Shown here in pieces: positions 16,604 through 24,881 of a stretch of DNA of 64,000 nt. The stretch is from Streptomyces omiyaensis (GTDB lineage Bacteria > Actinomycetota > Actinomycetes > Streptomycetales > Streptomycetaceae): positions 18,423 through 82,422 of the forward strand of contig NZ_BMVV01000030.1 of assembly GCF_014650895.1 (NCBI RefSeq). The letters run 5' to 3'. Below the pieces are notes generated by a model. It made no database searches and was not told the origin of the DNA. It worked only from the letters and a program-made list of their open reading frames with translations. How positions within the stretch are numbered: the stretch's first letter is position 1; the number at the start of each line of letters is the position of its first letter. The position numbers and the translations under genes are program-made.

Positions 16604-17899
16604 TCACGCGCGTCCCGCGGACTTCTGGGTCTTGCGGGAGACGGAGTCGATGATCACGGCGATGAGGAGCACGGCGCCGGTGATCATGTACTGGATGGCG
16701 TTGGACTCCAGGTTGAGCTGGTTGAGGCCCTGGACGATCGACTGGAGCACCAGGATGCCCAGGAGCGCCGACCAGACCTTGCCGCGTCCGCCGAAGAGGG
16801 AGGTGCCGCCGATGACGGCCGCGGCGATGCACATCATGAGCTGGTTGCCGCCGCCCAGGGAGCGGTCGGCGCCGCCGGTGGCGGAGGCGAGGAAGAGGCC
16901 GCCGACCGCGCCGAGGGTGCCGGAGATCATGAAGACCGAGGTGCGGATCCAGGCGACGTTGATGCCGGCCCGGCGGGCGGCCTCGATGCCGCCGCCGACC
17001 GCGAAGACCTGGCGGCCGTAGGTGGTGCGGCGGAGCACGAAGTCGGTGACGAGCAGGATGACCAGGAAGATCACCAGGGAGAGCGGGAGGCCCTTCTCCT
17101 GGTTGAAGCCGTAGGCGGCGACCAGGACGAGGACCGCGAGGACGCCGGTGCGCAGCAGGATCTCGCTGTGCGGGCGGTGGGGCAGCTCGGCGGCCTTGCG
17201 GCGGGAGGAGTCGCGGAGCTGGGCGAGGTAGAAGGCGGCGATGACCGCGACGGCGAGGCCGTAGGCGGCGATGACGTCGGAGAAGTAGTACTTGGTGAGG
17301 TCGCCGACGAAGCTGCCGATGGGGGTGGGGATGGTGGAGCGGTCGCCCATGACCCAGGTCTGCAGGCCGGCCCAGCCGAGGAAGCCGGCGAGGGTGACGA
17401 CGAAGGCGGGGACGCCGATCTTGGCGAAGACCAGGCCGTGGAAGGCGCCCAGGAGGGTGCCGGAGAGGATGCCGAGCAGGATCGCGAGCGAGTCGGGCAT
17501 GTCGGTGGCGAACACGCCCCACACGGAGCCGGCGAGGCCCGCGACGGAGCCGACGGCCAGGTCGATCTCGCCGAGCAGGAGCACGAAGACGATGCCGACG
17601 GCCATGATGCCGGGGCCGGCCGCGTACAGGGTGATCTGGTCGAGGTTGTACGAGGTGATGAAGTTGCCGGTCAGGGCCTGGAAGACGATGCCGATGACGA
17701 TCAGGCCGATGACGACGGGCAGCGAGCCGATCTCACCGGAGCGGATCTTGCGCTTGAACTCCGCGACGTAGCCCTTGAATCCCTGCTCGCGGACGAGGAG
17801 GCGGGGGTCGACGGCCGGGATCGCGCCGGCGGCCGGGGCCCCGGCGGCGTGCTTGGGGGCGCGGGGCTCGGGCACGGGTGCCTGCTCGGTCGTGCTCAC
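16604..17899 (-). CDS. xylH: ABC sugar permease, xylose type
   Basis: This 431-aa membrane subunit of a CUT2-family ABC importer has about ten hydrophobic helices. It carries the BPD_transp_2 hallmarks: LLLGEIDLAVGSVAGLAG and, near the C-terminus, AAAVIGGTSLFGGRGKVW. Such permeases pair with XylF-type binding proteins to import D-xylose or related pentoses. Its GTG at 17899 overlaps the stop of the ATPase gene (GTGA), showing translational coupling. It is the last gene of the operon xylF-xylG-xylH and is followed by hairpins. Substrate identity rests on family and on the adjacent ROK regulator; ribose or another sugar is possible. Confidence 0.88.
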   Translation of the reverse strand: MSTTEQAPVPEPRAPKHAAGAPAAGAIPAVDPRLLVREQGFKGYVAEFKRKIRSGEIGSLPVVIGLIVIGIVFQALTGNFITSYNLDQITLYAAGPGIMAVGIVFVLLLGEIDLAVGSVAGLAGSVWGVFATDMPDSLAILLGILSGTLLGAFHGLVFAKIGVPAFVVTLAGFLGWAGLQTWVMGDRSTIPTPIGSFVGDLTKYYFSDVIAAYGLAVAVIAAFYLAQLRDSSRRKAAELPHRPHSEILLRTGVLAVLVLVAAYGFNQEKGLPLSLVIFLVILLVTDFVLRRTTYGRQVFAVGGGIEAARRAGINVAWIRTSVFMISGTLGAVGGLFLASATGGADRSLGGGNQLMMCIAAAVIGGTSLFGGRGKVWSALLGILVLQSIVQGLNQLNLESNAIQYMITGAVLLIAVIIDSVSRKTQKSAGRA

Positions 17900-18675
17900 T
17901 GGGCTACCTCCGCGGTGCGGGCCTGCCGGCGGGTGACGGCGTTGTCCGTGGCGCCGGTGATCGCGGCGATGATCTCTTCGTGGGTGGTGGTGGCGACCGG
18001 GAAGGTGCCGTTGTTGCGGCCGAGGCGGAGCACGGCGACGGTGTCGGCGACGGCCTTGACGTCGGCCATGTTGTGGCTGATGAGGATGACGCCGAGGCCC
18101 TGCTCGCGCAGCCGCTCGACCAGGTCGAGGACCTGGGCGGTCTGCTCGACGCCGAGGGCGGCGGTGGGCTCGTCCAGGATGACGATCTTGGGGTTGCCGA
18201 CCAGGGCGCGGGCGATGGCCACGACCTGGCGCTGGCCGCCGGAGAGGGCGGCGACGGGGATGCGGACGCTGGGGATGCGGATGGAGAGCGTCGACAGGAG
18301 GTCCTTGGCGCGCTTCTCCATGGCGACCTCGTCGAGGACGCCGCCCTTCTTGAGCTCGCGGCCGAGGAAGAGGTTGGCGACGACGTCGAGGTTGTCGCAC
18401 AGGGCGAGGTCCTGGTAGACGGTGGCGACGCCGAGGGCCTGCGAGTCCTGCGGGCGGGAGATCTCGACCGGGCGGCCCTCCCACTCGATGACGCCCTCGT
18501 CGATGGGGTGGACGCCGGCGATCGTCTTGACCAGGGTGGACTTTCCGGCACCGTTGTCGCCGACCAGGGCGACGACTTCGCCCGCGTGGACTTCGAGGTC
18601 GACACCGGAGAGGACCTGGACCGCTCCGAATCGCTTGAAGATCCCGCGCAACGCCAGGACAGGCGTCTGGGACAC
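17896..18675 (-). CDS. xylG: ABC sugar transporter ATP-binding protein, xylose type (single-domain)
   Basis: This 259-aa cytoplasmic ATPase drives xylose-type import. It has the Walker A GDNGAGKST, the signature AALSGGQRQVVAIARAL, the Walker B VILDEPTAALG, and the switch His in ILISHN. The classical CUT2 ATPase is a tandem of two domains of about 500 aa; this one has a single domain, a known form in actinobacteria that would homodimerise. I chose GTG 18675, 9 bp after AAGGAG. A TTG at 18684 would abut the ribosome site and is unlikely. It lies 238 bp after the binding-protein gene across strong hairpins, so its expression is probably lower than that of xylF. Confidence 0.88.
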   Translation of the reverse strand: MSQTPVLALRGIFKRFGAVQVLSGVDLEVHAGEVVALVGDNGAGKSTLVKTIAGVHPIDEGVIEWEGRPVEISRPQDSQALGVATVYQDLALCDNLDVVANLFLGRELKKGGVLDEVAMEKRAKDLLSTLSIRIPSVRIPVAALSGGQRQVVAIARALVGNPKIVILDEPTAALGVEQTAQVLDLVERLREQGLGVILISHNMADVKAVADTVAVLRLGRNNGTFPVATTTHEEIIAAITGATDNAVTRRQARTAEVAQ

Positions 18676-18913
18676 GTGAACCAACTCCTTCGCCGCCCGC
18701 GGTGGAGGAGCGGCGGCATGAAGCGCCGGTGGGGCGCCGAGTTCGAGGGGGGCTGTGTGCGTCCGGCCCCGGACCGACAGCGGGGTCTGGGTCGGCCGGG
18801 GCCGGACGGGTAGGGGGGCGGAACCGCGTCACGGGGCGGCGGTTCCGCGTCCCGCCGGGCCTGACGCTCCGGCGGGAGGGGTGGAGCCCGGTGGTCCGGG
18901 CTCCGGGGGGGGC
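18676..18913 (-). promoter_or_regulatory. Hairpin-rich xylF-xylG intergenic region
   Basis: These 238 bp hold no gene but contain three perfect inverted repeats: GGAGCCCGG/CCGGGCTCC with a 4-base loop (18883-18904) ten bases after the xylF stop, CCCGCCGG/CCGGCGGG (18851-18876), and GCGGAACCGC/GCGGTTCCGC (18818-18848). Such stem-loops between a binding-protein gene and its transporter genes usually give partial termination or mRNA 3'-end protection, so that the binding protein is made in excess. Confidence 0.6.
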
Positions 18914-19978
18914 CTACTTGATGCCCAGCTCGGCGCACTTGGCGGCGAGGTCCGCGGTGCAGACGTCGGCGGCCTTGTAGATGCCGTCCTGGATCACCGT
19001 GGACTGGATGTTGGCCTTGTCGACGACGACCGGGGCGAAGAGGGTGGACTTCACGCCGTCGGTCTCGCCCTGGGCGCCGAGGTCCTTGCCCTGGAGCAGG
19101 TTGACCGCGAACTTGGCGGCCTCGGGGGCCAGCTGGAGCGGGGACTTGTAGATCGTGAAGGTCTGGGTGCCGGCGACGATGCGCTGGATGCCCGCGACCT
19201 CGGCGTCCTGGCCGCCGACCGGGATGCCCTTGATGCCGGCGTTCTCCAGGGAGGTGACGATGCCGCCCGCCATGCCGTCGTTGGCGGAGTAGACGGCGCC
19301 GATCTTGTCCTTGCCGACGGAGGAGATGGCGGCGGCCATCTTCTCGCCCGCGACCTTCGGGTCCCACTCGCCGGAGGCCTCGTAGGCGATCTTGCCGACC
19401 TTGCCGTCGAGCGCGGTGTGGGCGCCCTTCTTGAAGAGGCCCGCGTTCGGGTCCTTCTCGTCGCCGTTGATCATGACGATCTGGGCGGAGGAGGCCTTGT
19501 CGCCGAGGGCGGCGAGGAGCGCCTGGCCCTGGAGCTCGCCGACCTTGTTGTTGTCGTGGCTGACGTAGGCGTCGGCGCCCTGGATCGCGCGGTCGTAGGC
19601 GATGACCTTGACGCCCTTGCCCTTCGCCTCCTGGACCCAGCCGGCGGACTTGGCGGCGTCGACCGAGCCGAGCGCGATGACCTTCACGCCGTCGGCGATG
19701 AGCTGGTCGAACTGCTGCTTCTGCTTCACGACGTCGGAGACGGCGTTGTTGTAGACGACCTCGCAGTCGCCGCAGGCGGCCTTGACGGCCTTCTCGAACT
19801 GCGGCTTGTCCAGCGCCTCGTACCGCGCGGTCTTGTTCTCCGGCAGGAGCAGGCCGATCTTGGTCGAGCTGCCCTTGTCCTCCCCGTCGCCGCCACCGGC
19901 CTGACCGCAGGCGGAGAGCGCGAGGGCCATCGAGACCGCGGCCGAGCCTATGACGACACGACGAGTCATTGCGTTCAT
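18914..19978 (-). CDS. xylF: Xylose-type sugar-binding lipoprotein
   Basis: This 354-aa solute-binding protein has a lipoprotein signal: a basic start (MNAMTRRVV), a hydrophobic stretch and the lipobox LSAC, with lipidation at the Cys. The mature part is a periplasmic-binding-protein type I fold with GLLLPENKTARYEA, DQLIADGVKVIALGS and NDGMAGGIV, as in XylF proteins. It captures sugar at the outer membrane face and hands it to XylH. The ATG at 19978 has GGGAGG 9 bp upstream. It is the first gene of xylFGH, and its promoter must lie in the 122 bp between it and the ROK gene, where an A+T-rich stretch (about 20058-20103) could hold an operator. Confidence 0.9.
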   Translation of the reverse strand: MNAMTRRVVIGSAAVSMALALSACGQAGGGDGEDKGSSTKIGLLLPENKTARYEALDKPQFEKAVKAACGDCEVVYNNAVSDVVKQKQQFDQLIADGVKVIALGSVDAAKSAGWVQEAKGKGVKVIAYDRAIQGADAYVSHDNNKVGELQGQALLAALGDKASSAQIVMINGDEKDPNAGLFKKGAHTALDGKVGKIAYEASGEWDPKVAGEKMAAAISSVGKDKIGAVYSANDGMAGGIVTSLENAGIKGIPVGGQDAEVAGIQRIVAGTQTFTIYKSPLQLAPEAAKFAVNLLQGKDLGAQGETDGVKSTLFAPVVVDKANIQSTVIQDGIYKAADVCTADLAAKCAELGIK

Positions 19979-20100
19979 GTGGGGTTGCCTCCCTGACGAG
20001 GCCGCGACGGTGCGGCCGAGGTGTCACGAAGTCAACTCGGCCGCAACACCGTCGTCAAGAAGTGAAAACTTAACGAGATGACAACGGTGGTTATTGTTTT
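19979..20100 (-). promoter_or_regulatory. xylF promoter region, candidate ROK operator
   Basis: This 122-bp gap is strikingly A+T-rich for the window at about 20058-20100. It contains an AAGTGAAAACTT near-palindrome (arms AAGT/ACTT). ROK regulators of sugar genes bind such A+T-rich inverted repeats; assigning this one to the adjacent regulator is inference. Confidence 0.4.
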
Positions 20101-21345
20101 CTAAGTGAAGGCGGGAGCGGAGGCCGGAACGGCCGCCGGAAGCGAGCTCCCCAACAGGGTCGAATCGCCCATCTCGCTCAGCACCAGAGCCAGCGCGCCC
20201 AGCACCTCGGCCCGCCCGCCGAGGGCCCCCTGCACAAGGGAGAGCTGGCGAGCGGCGCTCGGGATGGCGTACCGGCCGACCGAATCGCGGACCGGGGCGA
20301 GCACCAGCTCCCCCGCCTCGGCGATGTCGCCCCCGAGGACGACCCGGCTCGGGTTCAAGAGATTGCAAAGGTTGGCGATACCGCTGCCGATGTGGCGTCC
20401 GACGTCGGCGATGACCCGCCGGCAGCCGGGGTCGCCCTCGCGCGCCAGCTGCACCACCCGCTCCATGGTGAGGTCGGGGCCGTGACTCGGCTGGAGCAGC
20501 GGCAGCACGTACCGGGCCGCGGTGAAGGTCTCCAGGCAGCCGCGGTTGCCGCAGCGGCAGACCGGGCCCGACTCGTCGAGCGTGATGTGGCCGATCTCGC
20601 CGGCCGTGCCGCCGGGGCCGCGGTAGACCCGTCCGTCGATCACGAGCCCCGCGCCCACCCCGCTGGCCACCTTGATGTACGCCAGGTCCCTGACGCCCCG
20701 GCCGCTCCCCCACACCAGCTCGCCGAGCGCGCCGAGGTTGGCGTCGTTGTCGACGTGGACGGGGACCCCGAGGCGGGCGGACAGCTCCTCGGCGGGGTTG
20801 ATCCCGCTCCAGCCCGGCAGGATCGAGGTGGAGCCGAGCGTCCCGGAGGATACGTCGATCGGGCCGGGCACGCCGAGGCCGACGCCGATCACCTTGTCGC
20901 GCCCGATGCCGGTGGCCTCGATCAGCCGGTTGACCAGCCGCTCGGCCCGGTCGAAGCCCTCCGCGGCGGAGGCGTCCACGTCGAGCGGCTCGGCCTCCTC
21001 GGCGAGCACCTGGTGGGCGAGGTTGCCGACCGCGACCCGCAGATGGGTGTGGCCGAAGTCGACGCCGATGACGATGCCCGCGTCGCCGGAGAGCGACACG
21101 CTGCGGGCCCGCCGGCCGCCCGCCGAGGTGGGGGTCACCTCGACCGTCCCGCCGTCCTTCAGCTCGCGGACGATGTTGGACACCGTCGCCGCCGACAGTC
21201 CCGTCGACCGGGCGATCTCCGCCTGGGTCAGCGAACCGGCCATTCTGACCGCCCGGACGACCCGCTCGAGATTGGCCCTGTGCAGAGACGTCTGCGACCC
21301 CGGAGTCTCCATCGACTCTCTCACTCCCACCGTTTTCTCCAACAT
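20101..21345 (-). CDS. rok7B7: ROK-family transcriptional regulator (Rok7B7/XylR type)
   Basis: This 414-aa protein has an N-terminal winged HTH (about residues 25-85, with LTQAEIARSTGLSAATVSNI) and a C-terminal ROK sugar-kinase-like domain. That domain has GVDFGHTHLRVAVG, a GVGLGVPGPID stretch, DNDANLGALGE, and the zinc-site motif CRCGNRGCLE. Such proteins act as sugar-responsive repressors or activators. It lies between xylFGH and ngcEFG, all on the same strand, as described from memory for SCO6008 (Rok7B7) of S. coelicolor, which affects xylose use, carbon catabolite control and antibiotics. The ATG at 21345 is the only reasonable start. The symbol is given by synteny and should be confirmed by alignment. 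Confidence 0.85.
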   Translation of the reverse strand: MLEKTVGVRESMETPGSQTSLHRANLERVVRAVRMAGSLTQAEIARSTGLSAATVSNIVRELKDGGTVEVTPTSAGGRRARSVSLSGDAGIVIGVDFGHTHLRVAVGNLAHQVLAEEAEPLDVDASAAEGFDRAERLVNRLIEATGIGRDKVIGVGLGVPGPIDVSSGTLGSTSILPGWSGINPAEELSARLGVPVHVDNDANLGALGELVWGSGRGVRDLAYIKVASGVGAGLVIDGRVYRGPGGTAGEIGHITLDESGPVCRCGNRGCLETFTAARYVLPLLQPSHGPDLTMERVVQLAREGDPGCRRVIADVGRHIGSGIANLCNLLNPSRVVLGGDIAEAGELVLAPVRDSVGRYAIPSAARQLSLVQGALGGRAEVLGALALVLSEMGDSTLLGSSLPAAVPASAPAFT

Positions 21346-21420
21346 GTGAACTCTAAGGGGACGCTTTCGGCTTCACTCCCGTCAAGACCCGGAACACGGC
21401 AGGGGGCGTGCGGAGACGCG

Positions 21421-21458
21421 CGAGGGCCCCCGCACGCCTGCGCGCGCGGGGGCCCTCG
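21421..21458 (-). terminator. Terminator hairpin downstream of ngcG
   Basis: A perfect 13-bp stem (21421-21433 with 21446-21458) lies 14 bp after the ngcG stop and upstream of the ROK gene. It separates the ngc operon from rok7B7. Confidence 0.85.
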
Positions 21459-21471
21459 ACGGGGGTTCGCC

Positions 21472-22404
21472 CTACTTCACGGCACCGGCGGTGAGACCGG
21501 CCACCACCTGCCGCTGGAAGACGATGTACGCGGCGAGCACCGGCAGCATCGCCATCACCAGGCCGGCGAAGAGTCCGGACCAGTCGCCCTTGTACCCCTG
21601 GCTGACCGCGAGCTGCACCAGCCCCTGCGAGAGCACCTTGTTCTCGGGGTTGGTGTTGAGCACGGTCGGCAGCAGGTACTGGTTCCACTGGCCGAGGAAG
21701 TTGAAGATGCCGACGCTGATCAGGCCCGGCTTGGCCATCGGCAGCATCACCTGGAAGAAGGTGCGGGTGTGCGAGGCGCCGTCGATGAAGGCCGCCTCCG
21801 CCACCGAGGTCGGCAGCGTCCGGAAGAAGGCGGTCAGGAAGAAGACGGTGAAGGGCAGCGAGTACGCGATGTAGACCAGGATCAGCCCGTGCAGGGTGTT
21901 CAGCAGGGCCATGTTCTGCATCACGTAGAAGAGCGGCACCAGCGCCAGGATGATCGGGAAGCTCATCCCTCCGATGAAGAGGAAGTAGAGGAAGCGGTTC
22001 CCGGGGAACTCGAAGCGGGCCAGCACGTACGCCGCCATCGAGCCGAACAGCAGGGTGCCGACGAGCGAGCCGCCGACCACCACGATCGTGTTCAGGAAGT
22101 ACTCGCTCATGTGCGCCTGGGTCCAGGCGCGCGACCAGTTCTCGAAGTGCAGCGCGTCCGGCAGCGACCAGGGCGAGGTGAAGATCGCCCGGTCGGTCTT
22201 GAAGGAGGTCATGACCGCCCAGAGCAGCGGCATCACCACCATGATCGCCCAGATGATCAGCACGCCGTGCGAGAAGACGTTGAGGACGGTGCCCTCGCGC
22301 TTCTCCTTCACGGGCGCGGCGGTCCCGCCGATCACGGGGTCCCGGCCCTCCCGGGGGGCGGGGATCGTCGCGTCCCCGGTGGGCGGGGTGTCGGTGGTCT
22401 TCAT
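21472..22404 (-). CDS. ngcG: ABC permease for N-acetylglucosamine/chitobiose, MalG type
   Basis: This 310-aa inner-membrane subunit has six hydrophobic helices and the EAA loop VAEAAFIDGASHTRTFF that contacts the ATPase. It belongs to the CUT1 group of carbohydrate permeases. Its ATG shares one base with the stop of ngcF (TGATG), so the pair is coupled. No ATPase gene is present in the operon; CUT1 importers in streptomycetes commonly share the ATPase MsiK encoded elsewhere. The GlcNAc/chitobiose assignment comes from the neighbouring binding protein, which is of the NgcE type. Confidence 0.85.
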   Translation of the reverse strand: MKTTDTPPTGDATIPAPREGRDPVIGGTAAPVKEKREGTVLNVFSHGVLIIWAIMVVMPLLWAVMTSFKTDRAIFTSPWSLPDALHFENWSRAWTQAHMSEYFLNTIVVVGGSLVGTLLFGSMAAYVLARFEFPGNRFLYFLFIGGMSFPIILALVPLFYVMQNMALLNTLHGLILVYIAYSLPFTVFFLTAFFRTLPTSVAEAAFIDGASHTRTFFQVMLPMAKPGLISVGIFNFLGQWNQYLLPTVLNTNPENKVLSQGLVQLAVSQGYKGDWSGLFAGLVMAMLPVLAAYIVFQRQVVAGLTAGAVK

Positions 22405-23333
22405 CAGAACTCCAGCCGCTCGCGCCGGCCCAGCTTCATCACGACCGCGGCGAAGGCGAGCGTGACGAGGAGGAGCGCGACACCGATGGTCGTGGCGTAG
22501 GCGGCCTGACCGTCCCGGAACGCCTTCTGGTACACGTACAGCGGCATGACGATGGTCGAGTAGTCGGGCCCGCCGCCGTTGGGGCCGACGGTCATGATCT
22601 GCACGACCGCGAAGGACTCCGCGCCGAGCGCGAGGATGCCCATGTAGATCCACCCCGACTGCACGGTGTCCCAGAGCAGCGGAAGGGTGATCTTGAAGAA
22701 CGTGGTGAAGCGGCTGGCGCCGTCGAGCAGCGCGGCCTCGTAGAAATCACGCGGAATGGACGCCATGCCCGCCGAGAACAGCACCACGAAGAACCCGACC
22801 GTCGACCAGACCAGCACCACCATCACGCAGATCAGGGCGAGGTTCGGGTCGCCGAGCCAGTCGGGCTGGATGCTGCCGAGCCCGACGAGCTTGAGGACCG
22901 AATTGATCGCCCCGCTGTTGGGGTTGTAGGCGAACTGGAAGAGCAGGGCGACGATGACGATCGACAGCACCTGCGGGAAGAAATAGACGATCTTGTAGAA
23001 GGAGGAGCCGCGCACGCCCGTGACCGCCGCTCCCTTCCTCCGGCGGCCGCCCACATTCAGCATGAACGCCAGGAAGAGGGCGAATCCGACCGTCACCAGC
23101 GGAAGGACGACGGCGAAGGTCAGGCTGTGCTGGAGCGACTTCCAGAAGATCTCGTCGTCCAGCATTCTGGTGTAGTTGGCGAGCCCCACGAACCCGAATT
23201 CGGGACTCAGGCCGGTCCAGTCGGTCAGCGAATAGTAGATGGACTGGACGAACGGCCAGATGACGAAGAGCGCGTACAGCGCCAGGGGTACCGCCAGGAA
23301 CCCCACGATGAAACGGTACTTGCCGTGCTGCAT
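22404..23333 (-). CDS. ngcF: ABC permease for N-acetylglucosamine/chitobiose, MalF type
   Basis: This 309-aa membrane subunit has six predicted helices, starting with FIVGFLAVPLALYALFVIW, and an EAA loop with FYEAALLDGASRFTTFF. It forms the channel with NgcG. I chose the ATG at 23333 (MQHGKY); no other start lies close by, although AGGA is only about one base away, an unusually tight ribosome site that may lower translation. The gene lies 102 bp after ngcE across two strong hairpins. Substrate follows from the linked binding protein. Confidence 0.85.
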   Translation of the reverse strand: MQHGKYRFIVGFLAVPLALYALFVIWPFVQSIYYSLTDWTGLSPEFGFVGLANYTRMLDDEIFWKSLQHSLTFAVVLPLVTVGFALFLAFMLNVGGRRRKGAAVTGVRGSSFYKIVYFFPQVLSIVIVALLFQFAYNPNSGAINSVLKLVGLGSIQPDWLGDPNLALICVMVVLVWSTVGFFVVLFSAGMASIPRDFYEAALLDGASRFTTFFKITLPLLWDTVQSGWIYMGILALGAESFAVVQIMTVGPNGGGPDYSTIVMPLYVYQKAFRDGQAAYATTIGVALLLVTLAFAAVVMKLGRRERLEF

Positions 23334-23361
23334 TCCTAACCGACCCCGATCTCCGGCGAAG

Positions 23362-23430
23362 GGCGCGCGCCGCGGCGCCGCGCGCCGAGGAGCCGGGGCC
23401 CGCTCCCGGTCGGCGGGAAGGGGCCCCGGC
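23362..23430 (-). terminator. Double hairpin between ngcE and ngcF
   Basis: GCCGGGGCCC (23392-23401) pairs with GGGCCCCGGC (23421-23430) six bases after the ngcE stop, followed by GGCGCGCG/CGCGCGCC (23362-23386). These probably act as a leaky terminator or mRNA stabiliser, raising the binding protein over the permeases. Confidence 0.6.
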
Positions 23431-23435
23431 ACTGC

Positions 23436-24881
23436 TCACTGGTGCTTGTAGTGCTTGATGTTCGGGTCCTTGGCCGCCTCGTCGGCGAACTTCTGGATCT
23501 TCTTGATCGTCTCGGCCGGGGTGGCGCGGCCGGCCATCATCTCGCCGATGCCGGCGACGCCGATCTTCTCCTTCTGCAGGGCCACGTACCAGTCCTGGAG
23601 GCGGGGGTTGACCACGTTGGTGCCGGCCTTCTCCAGGGCCGCCACACCGGACTTGAGGCCCGGGGAGAGCTCGATGCCGTCGGTGCCGCCGTTGAGGGCG
23701 CTGAGCGACTTCACGGACTGCGTGAAGCTCTTGGAGGAGGCCTCGCTGAGCATGATGCGCAGCTGCTCCATGGCGCCCTCGGGGTTCTTCGCCTTCGCCG
23801 GGACGATGAAGGGCTCGCCGCCGGCCGCCCAGATGGTGCCGAAGGGCATCTTGTCCGAGGAGTCCAGACCGGTCGGGGCGGAGACCGCGAGGCCGAAGTC
23901 GGCCGGCATGGTCTTGGCGGCCTCGTTCTCGACCCAGGAGCCGTTCGGGATGAAGAGCGCCTTGCCCTCGGTCCAGGCGGTCTGCGACTGGATGTGGTCG
24001 AGGCCGGGGGTGCCCTGGAGGATGTAGCCCTTGCGCTGGAGCTCGTAGTAGGCCTCGAAACACGCCTTGACGGCGGGGTGCTCCCAGGCCTTCGGCTCCA
24101 GGTTGTCGATCGCGTCGAGGACCTCGCGGCCGCCGACCTTGCCGATCATCGGGTAGAGCGAGAAGGGCAGGTAGTACGGGTGCTTGCCCGCGTACGTCCA
24201 GGGCGCGATGTTCTTCTTCTTGGCCTTCTCGCAGACGGCCAGCATCTCGTCCCAGGTCTCGGGGTACTTGGCGTCGAGCGAGTCGAGCAGCTTCTGCGAG
24301 TACCACACGCCGTAGACGGTGTAGGCGTAGTTGAGCATCCAGCAGGGCTGGCCGTCGAACTGGCCCATCTCGATGATGCCGGGGCGCAGGGTGTCGCGGA
24401 CCTTCTTGCTCGGGTCGTCCACGGAGGGCGCGTCGAGCAGCGGGGTCAGGTCGGTGAGCTGCTTCTGGCCGACGAGGACGCCCATGTCCATCTGCTCGGC
24501 GCCGGAGTTGTCGATGAGGTCCGGCGGGTTGCCGCCGTTGAACCGCGGCTGGAGCTCGGTGGTGATCTTCTGCGTCGGGGTGAACTTGACCTTGGCCTTC
24601 GGGTACGCCTGCTCGTAGAGCTTGATCGCGTCCTTGGCGTACTGCTGGCCGAAACCGCCGTCGAAGAGGAAGAAATCGAGCTCTGCCGACTCATTGACCC
24701 CGAGCGGGTTCTTGTCGGACTTGACGCCCTTCTCGACCTTGTCGTTGGTCTCGCCGCCACCGCTCGCGCAGGCGGAAAGGAAGCCCATGGCCGGGACGGA
24801 GATCAGACCGAGAGCGGCAGAACGCTTGATCAGATCGCGACGGCCAAGGCCCTCGTTCGAGTGGGCGGAGGTGGATCCCAT
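23436..24881 (-). CDS. ngcE: N-acetylglucosamine/diacetylchitobiose-binding lipoprotein
   Basis: This 481-aa extracellular binding protein starts with a combined export signal: twin arginines in LGRRDLIKRSAALGL and a lipobox LSAC, so it may be a Tat-exported lipoprotein. The rest is a large CUT1-type solute-binding fold with RFNGGNPPDLIDNSGAEQM and PRLQDWYVALQKEKIGV, which I recognise as the NgcE type that binds GlcNAc and chitobiose. The ATG at 24881 follows GAGGA by 7 bp. It heads ngcE-ngcF-ngcG; the ATPase must come from elsewhere (MsiK). A DasR-like box lies 156 bp upstream, which fits GlcNAc-responsive control. Confidence 0.88.
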   Translation of the reverse strand: MGSTSAHSNEGLGRRDLIKRSAALGLISVPAMGFLSACASGGGETNDKVEKGVKSDKNPLGVNESAELDFFLFDGGFGQQYAKDAIKLYEQAYPKAKVKFTPTQKITTELQPRFNGGNPPDLIDNSGAEQMDMGVLVGQKQLTDLTPLLDAPSVDDPSKKVRDTLRPGIIEMGQFDGQPCWMLNYAYTVYGVWYSQKLLDSLDAKYPETWDEMLAVCEKAKKKNIAPWTYAGKHPYYLPFSLYPMIGKVGGREVLDAIDNLEPKAWEHPAVKACFEAYYELQRKGYILQGTPGLDHIQSQTAWTEGKALFIPNGSWVENEAAKTMPADFGLAVSAPTGLDSSDKMPFGTIWAAGGEPFIVPAKAKNPEGAMEQLRIMLSEASSKSFTQSVKSLSALNGGTDGIELSPGLKSGVAALEKAGTNVVNPRLQDWYVALQKEKIGVAGIGEMMAGRATPAETIKKIQKFADEAAKDPNIKHYKHQ

